DNA from: Streptomyces sp. IMTB 2501
GTDB lineage: Bacteria > Actinomycetota > Actinomycetes > Streptomycetales > Streptomycetaceae
Assembly (NCBI RefSeq): GCF_001953885.1
Contig: NZ_MQUS01000017.1
Location: 84,310-148,309 of the forward strand
Direction of reading: 5' to 3'
Length of the DNA: 64,000 nt
Below, one piece after another: positions 62,355 to 64,000 of this stretch. Both the position numbers and the translations under genes were made by a program. Numbering within the stretch: position 1 is the stretch's first letter; each line of letters begins with the position of its first letter. The notes beneath the pieces are model-generated. The model had not been told where the DNA came from, ran no database searches, and was given only the letters and a program-made list of their open reading frames with translations.

Positions 62355-63961
62355 ACGAGGCCCTGCCCGACGTCCCCGAAGTCCGCGTGGTCGGCCTTCC
62401 GCAGCTCACGTCGGGCTTCGACCTTGTGGAACGACTCGATCTGCCCATGCACCTGAAGGTGCACGGTCCGCTCGACCCGCTCGGCGGCGAGCAGCTCGCA
62501 CAGCTCGCCGAACGCATCAACCTCAAGGGCCGCGGCGGCGCCGGCTTCCCGTTCCACAAGAAGCTGCGCTCGGTCGCCGAGTCGGCGATCAAACGCGGGG
62601 TGCGGCCGGTCGTCGTGGTCAACGGCAGCGAGGACGAACCGGCCTGCCGCAAGGACACGGTGCTGATCAACCGCGCCCCGCACCTGATCCTCGACGGCGC
62701 GCTGCTGTGCGCGGAGGCGCTCGGCGCGCGGACGCTCGTGATCGGCGTCACACGGGAGTCCACGCAGCGCTCCATGGAGGCCGCGCTCGCCGAACGCGGG
62801 CTGAGCAACAGCCGCAGATCGGCGCTCCGCGCGTGGGTACAGCGCAACCCGGTGCGCATGGTCACCGGCGCCGCCGCCTCGCTGATCCGCTCGATCGACG
62901 GCGGCCCGGCGATCCCGCCCGGCCGCAAGATCAGCGCCTCGCAGAGCGGTGTCGGCGGCGCGCCCACGCTGCTGTCGAACGCGGAGACGTTCGCGCAGCT
63001 GGCCATAGCCGCCCGCATCGGCCCCGAGCGCTACGGCAACACCGGCCTGTACGACGAGCCGGGCACCGTGATGCTCACCGTCTCCGGCGCGGTCGCCCGC
63101 CCGATGGTGCTTGAGGTCCCCACGGGCGTGCCGCTGCGCTACGTGCTGCAGCTGGCGGGCGCCCCGCCGGTACCGCAGGGCGTGCTGACCGGCGGCTACC
63201 ACGGCAAGTGGATCGACGCGGCGACCGTGAACGAGGCGATCGTCTCCCGGAACTCGCTGGACGCCGTGGGCGGTTCGCTGGGCGCGGGCGCGATCCTGCC
63301 GATCGGCCAGGACACCTGCCCGCTGGGTGAGTCGCTGCGGGTGGCCCAGTGGCTGGCCGAGGAGAGCGCGGGCCAGTGCGGCCCCTGCTACCTCGGACTG
63401 CCCGCGGCCGCGCGCGGCATGGAGGACATCCTCAACGGCGGTGGTCCGGCGGCCCTGGAGGCGCTGAAGCAGGTCGCGAAGAACGTGAAGCGGCGCGGTG
63501 CGTGTTCGCATCCGGACGGCTCGGCGATGTTCCTGGAGTCGACCATCAAGGCGTTCACGGACGACCTTGCCGCGCACGTCCTCGGAAACGGCTGCGGACG
63601 GCCCGTGGAGGGCGTTCTGCCGCTCTTCGAGGGGGGCAGGGCCCCTACGGGCATCCTGGGCGGCGGAGAGCCCGAGGAGACCGGCGCCAGCCGCCAGAAG
63701 ATCTACGTCGACTGGACGCTGTGCCGGGGCCACGGACTGTGCGCCGACATCCTCCCCGAGGTGTTCGAACTCGGCGCCGACGGTTTCCCGACCGTCGCCC
63801 AGGCGCAGGTGCCGCGGTACGCGGAGGCGAAGGCACTGCGCGCGGTGCGCCGCTGCCCGGCGCTCGCCCTGCGCATCGAGGAAGACACGCGCGGGCAGGC
63901 GCCGTCCCGCAATCTGCCGGTCGTCTCCCAGGGCCGCGGCCGGCGCGCACTCGGCCGCTGA
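62351..63961 (+). CDS. NuoF-like flavoprotein with ferredoxin domain
   Basis: 536 residues. The NuoF/HydB-type flavin fold has LKGRGGAGFPFHKKL and VVNGSEDEPACRKDTV, then an SLBB domain and a Fe-S helix reading ESAGQCGPCYLG with a later Cys in GACSHPDGS; the first Cys of the usual CxxCxxC is Ala. The C-terminal ferredoxin (from about residue 450) has the pattern CRGHGLC and RRCPALAL, suggesting a single 3Fe-4S type cluster. It is not part of a complex I operon; it is coupled to the di-heme membrane protein, so the pair probably moves electrons between a soluble donor and the membrane. Donor unknown. Confidence 0.87.
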   Translation: MNEALPDVPEVRVVGLPQLTSGFDLVERLDLPMHLKVHGPLDPLGGEQLAQLAERINLKGRGGAGFPFHKKLRSVAESAIKRGVRPVVVVNGSEDEPACRKDTVLINRAPHLILDGALLCAEALGARTLVIGVTRESTQRSMEAALAERGLSNSRRSALRAWVQRNPVRMVTGAAASLIRSIDGGPAIPPGRKISASQSGVGGAPTLLSNAETFAQLAIAARIGPERYGNTGLYDEPGTVMLTVSGAVARPMVLEVPTGVPLRYVLQLAGAPPVPQGVLTGGYHGKWIDAATVNEAIVSRNSLDAVGGSLGAGAILPIGQDTCPLGESLRVAQWLAEESAGQCGPCYLGLPAAARGMEDILNGGGPAALEALKQVAKNVKRRGACSHPDGSAMFLESTIKAFTDDLAAHVLGNGCGRPVEGVLPLFEGGRAPTGILGGGEPEETGASRQKIYVDWTLCRGHGLCADILPEVFELGADGFPTVAQAQVPRYAEAKALRAVRRCPALALRIEEDTRGQAPSRNLPVVSQGRGRRALGR

Positions 63962-63973
63962 GCGCACGGAGGG

Positions 63974-64000
63974 GCGGGTCACCCGAGCCGGGTGACCCGC
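63974..64000 (+). terminator. Terminator hairpin after the NuoF-like gene
   Basis: GCGGGTCACCC, loop GAGCC, GGGTGACCCGC: perfect 11-base arms, 12 bases after the stop. The following sequence is beyond the window, so a T-run cannot be judged. Confidence 0.75.

Overview
The window is high-GC actinobacterial chromosome, almost certainly Streptomyces. Supporting signs are the strong G/C bias at third codon positions, frequent GTG starts, a leucine-rich leader peptide that looks leaderless, and a gene order (leuA, era, ybeY/phoH, hrcA-dnaJ, lepA, rpsT, holA, comEC/comEA, leuS) that I recall from other Streptomyces core regions. Nothing looks like a phage, plasmid, insertion sequence or CRISPR array, and I found no tRNA or rRNA gene. 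It is mostly conserved core chromosome with accessory insertions.

Layout. 1-2.0 kb: a two-component pair whose histidine kinase is cut by the window edge. 2.0-4.9 kb: a zinc-ribbon TerB-like gene and leuA, with a leucine leader peptide upstream. 4.9-6.3 kb: a cytosolic protealysin-type M4 protease and its presumed emfourin-type inhibitor. 6.3-8.9 kb: a beta-glucosidase coupled to an MFS transporter. 8.9-10.8 kb: an NAD-dependent epimerase divergent from an XRE/MmyB-type regulator. 10.8-16.9 kb: era, then an accessory block (decayed amtB, intact glnK, and a three-gene secreted/surface cluster with a DUF916-like and a WxL-like protein), then a cytidine-deaminase-like gene that usually sits next to era. 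16.9-19.9 kb: a second XRE regulator and a DHA2 MFS exporter with a palindromic operator between them, and an S66 peptidase remnant. 19.9-23.2 kb: MmcQ-like, CorC-like, ybeY and phoH, closely packed. 23.3-28.3 kb: a PfkB kinase, the glucarate catabolic pair kdgD-gudD behind an inverted repeat, and an MFS protein. 28.2-33.8 kb: a purine deaminase, RNase Z and a HIT protein, then a tricorn protease. 33.9-39.2 kb: a lipoprotein, a VOC protein, rsmE, a nitronate monooxygenase, dnaJ and hrcA, with a CIRCE operator. 39.3-44.6 kb: an MBL hydrolase, DUF3097, Uma2, hemW and a fused anti-sigma-kinase-like/SpoIIE phosphatase. 44.8-51.9 kb: an acyl-CoA ligase, lepA, rpsT, holA, a small acidic protein and an arylamine N-acetyltransferase. 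51.9-57.6 kb: comEC/comEA, a DegV protein and a membrane-anchored coiled-coil protein. 57.8-64 kb: leuS behind a complete-looking transcription attenuator, then a two-gene electron-transfer module (di-heme membrane cytochrome plus NuoF-like flavoprotein with a ferredoxin domain).

The most interesting points are two separate leucine leader peptides (leuA and leuS; the leuS one is followed by an intrinsic terminator), the multiply broken amtB beside an intact PII gene, the WxL/DUF916-like surface cluster placed between era and its usual neighbour, the protease-inhibitor pair, several palindromes suggestive of local operators, and three copies of a hairpin-forming intergenic repeat. No wholly new system can be claimed from sequence alone. 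Starts were chosen from Shine-Dalgarno spacing, overlap with the upstream gene and family length.
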